Positions 5,995 to 6,419 of a DNA stretch of 6,419 nucleotides are shown piece by piece. The stretch is taken from positions 1-6,419 of the forward strand of contig DASUKH010000170.1 in NCBI GenBank assembly GCA_036278835.1, read 5' to 3'. Under the pieces are notes generated by a model, which was not told the DNA's origin, ran no database searches, and saw only the letters and a list, made by a program, of their open reading frames with translations. A program made the position numbers and the translations under genes. Positions within the stretch are counted from its first letter, which is position 1, and every line of letters begins with the position of its first letter. Source of the stretch: DATARH01 sp036278835. GTDB taxonomy: Bacteria; Pseudomonadota; Alphaproteobacteria; ATCC43930; CGMCC-115725.

Positions 5995-6419
5995 CGCTTG
6001 AAGCCGCTCCAGGCAGCGATAAGGCGCGTGCCGATATTCAGAACCAGGATCGACGCGGTGATCAGCAAGGCGCCGCCCCAGGCGAGGCGCTGCCAGTCGG
6101 CATAGGGGCTCATCGCGAACTGAAAGATCACGACCGGCAAATTGGCCATCGGCGCGTTGAGATCGGTGCTCCAGAACTGGTTGTTGAGCGCGGTGAACAA
6201 CAGCGGCGCCGTTTCGCCGGCGATCCGCGCCACCGCCAGCAGGACGCCCGTCGCGATGCCCTGCACCGCGGCGGGATAGGCGACCATGACGATCACCTTC
6301 CATTGCGGCGCGCCGAGCGCCGCCGCGGCCTCGCGCAACGTGTCCGGCACCAGCCGCAGCATGTCCTCGGTGGTGCGCACCACCACCGGGACCATGATGA
6401 CGGCCAATGCCATCGCGCC
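5991..6419 (-). CDS. pstA: Phosphate ABC transporter permease PstA (5' end cut by window edge)
   Basis: The visible part is the C-terminal 142 residues of an inner-membrane permease that, with PstC, forms the phosphate channel. It shows the ABC-permease coupling loop TLREAAAALGAPQWKVIVMVAYPAA (EAA---G motif), which docks on PstB. This is preceded by IMVPVVVRTTEDMLRLVP and followed by GVLLAVARIAGETAPLLFTA, both typical of PstA. It ends with a final membrane helix of about 20 residues before AAWSGFKR. The methionine encoded at 6413-6411 is internal: the frame continues to the window edge and full-length family members are far longer. The stop overlaps the pstB start by 4 bp. pstC and pstS would be expected further right but cannot be seen. 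Confidence 0.95.
   Translation of the reverse strand, partial: GAMALAVIMVPVVVRTTEDMLRLVPDTLREAAAALGAPQWKVIVMVAYPAAVQGIATGVLLAVARIAGETAPLLFTALNNQFWSTDLNAPMANLPVVIFQFAMSPYADWQRLAWGGALLITASILVLNIGTRLIAAWSGFKR

Noticed and set aside
5995..6303. N-terminal extension of the pstB frame
   Set aside because: It overlaps the well-conserved pstA coding sequence out of frame. The ATG at 5994 forms the usual ATGA junction.

Overview
The window looks like a chromosomal segment of a high-GC (roughly two-thirds G+C by eye) alphaproteobacterium. The evidence is the alphaproteobacterial form of ribosomal protein L28, a Caulobacter-like housekeeping promoter (TTGAC/CTANA type) in front of it, a ComEC whose C-terminus lacks a recognisable metallohydrolase motif, and the gene order pstA-pstB-phoU-phoB. 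The genus cannot be named from this sequence. I see no phage, insertion sequence, CRISPR array, tRNA or rRNA, and no sharp change in composition. This is mostly ordinary core genome, and I did not find a convincing undescribed system.

Left part (1-2266): a 3'-truncated comEC/rec2-family gene runs leftward off the window edge. A 252-bp intergenic region separates it from rpmB, which runs rightward. This region is locally AT-richer. It holds a probable promoter for each gene, a small cluster of inverted repeats next to the comEC promoter, and a very GC-rich hairpin (perfect 12-bp arms) inside the predicted rpmB leader.

Middle (2267-3743): rpmB converges with an NAD-type short-chain dehydrogenase/reductase gene, with only 33 bp between their stops. 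Going right, a 119-bp spacer follows, then a 48-codon gene for a predicted two-helix membrane peptide on the + strand. After it comes a two-hairpin element whose second hairpin ends in TTTT, giving a plausible terminator for that small gene. The element also resembles a dispersed REP-type repeat.

Right part (3744-6419): the distal end of a phosphate-uptake and phosphate-sensing operon on the - strand, in transcriptional order pstA (5'-truncated by the window edge), pstB, phoU, phoB. pstA/pstB and phoU/phoB overlap by ATGA, and pstB and phoU are 11 bp apart, so the four genes are almost certainly one transcript. PstA and PstB form the membrane channel and ATPase of the high-affinity phosphate importer. 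PhoU relays transporter state to the sensor kinase (PhoR, not in this window). PhoB is the response regulator that activates the Pho regulon, presumably including this operon.
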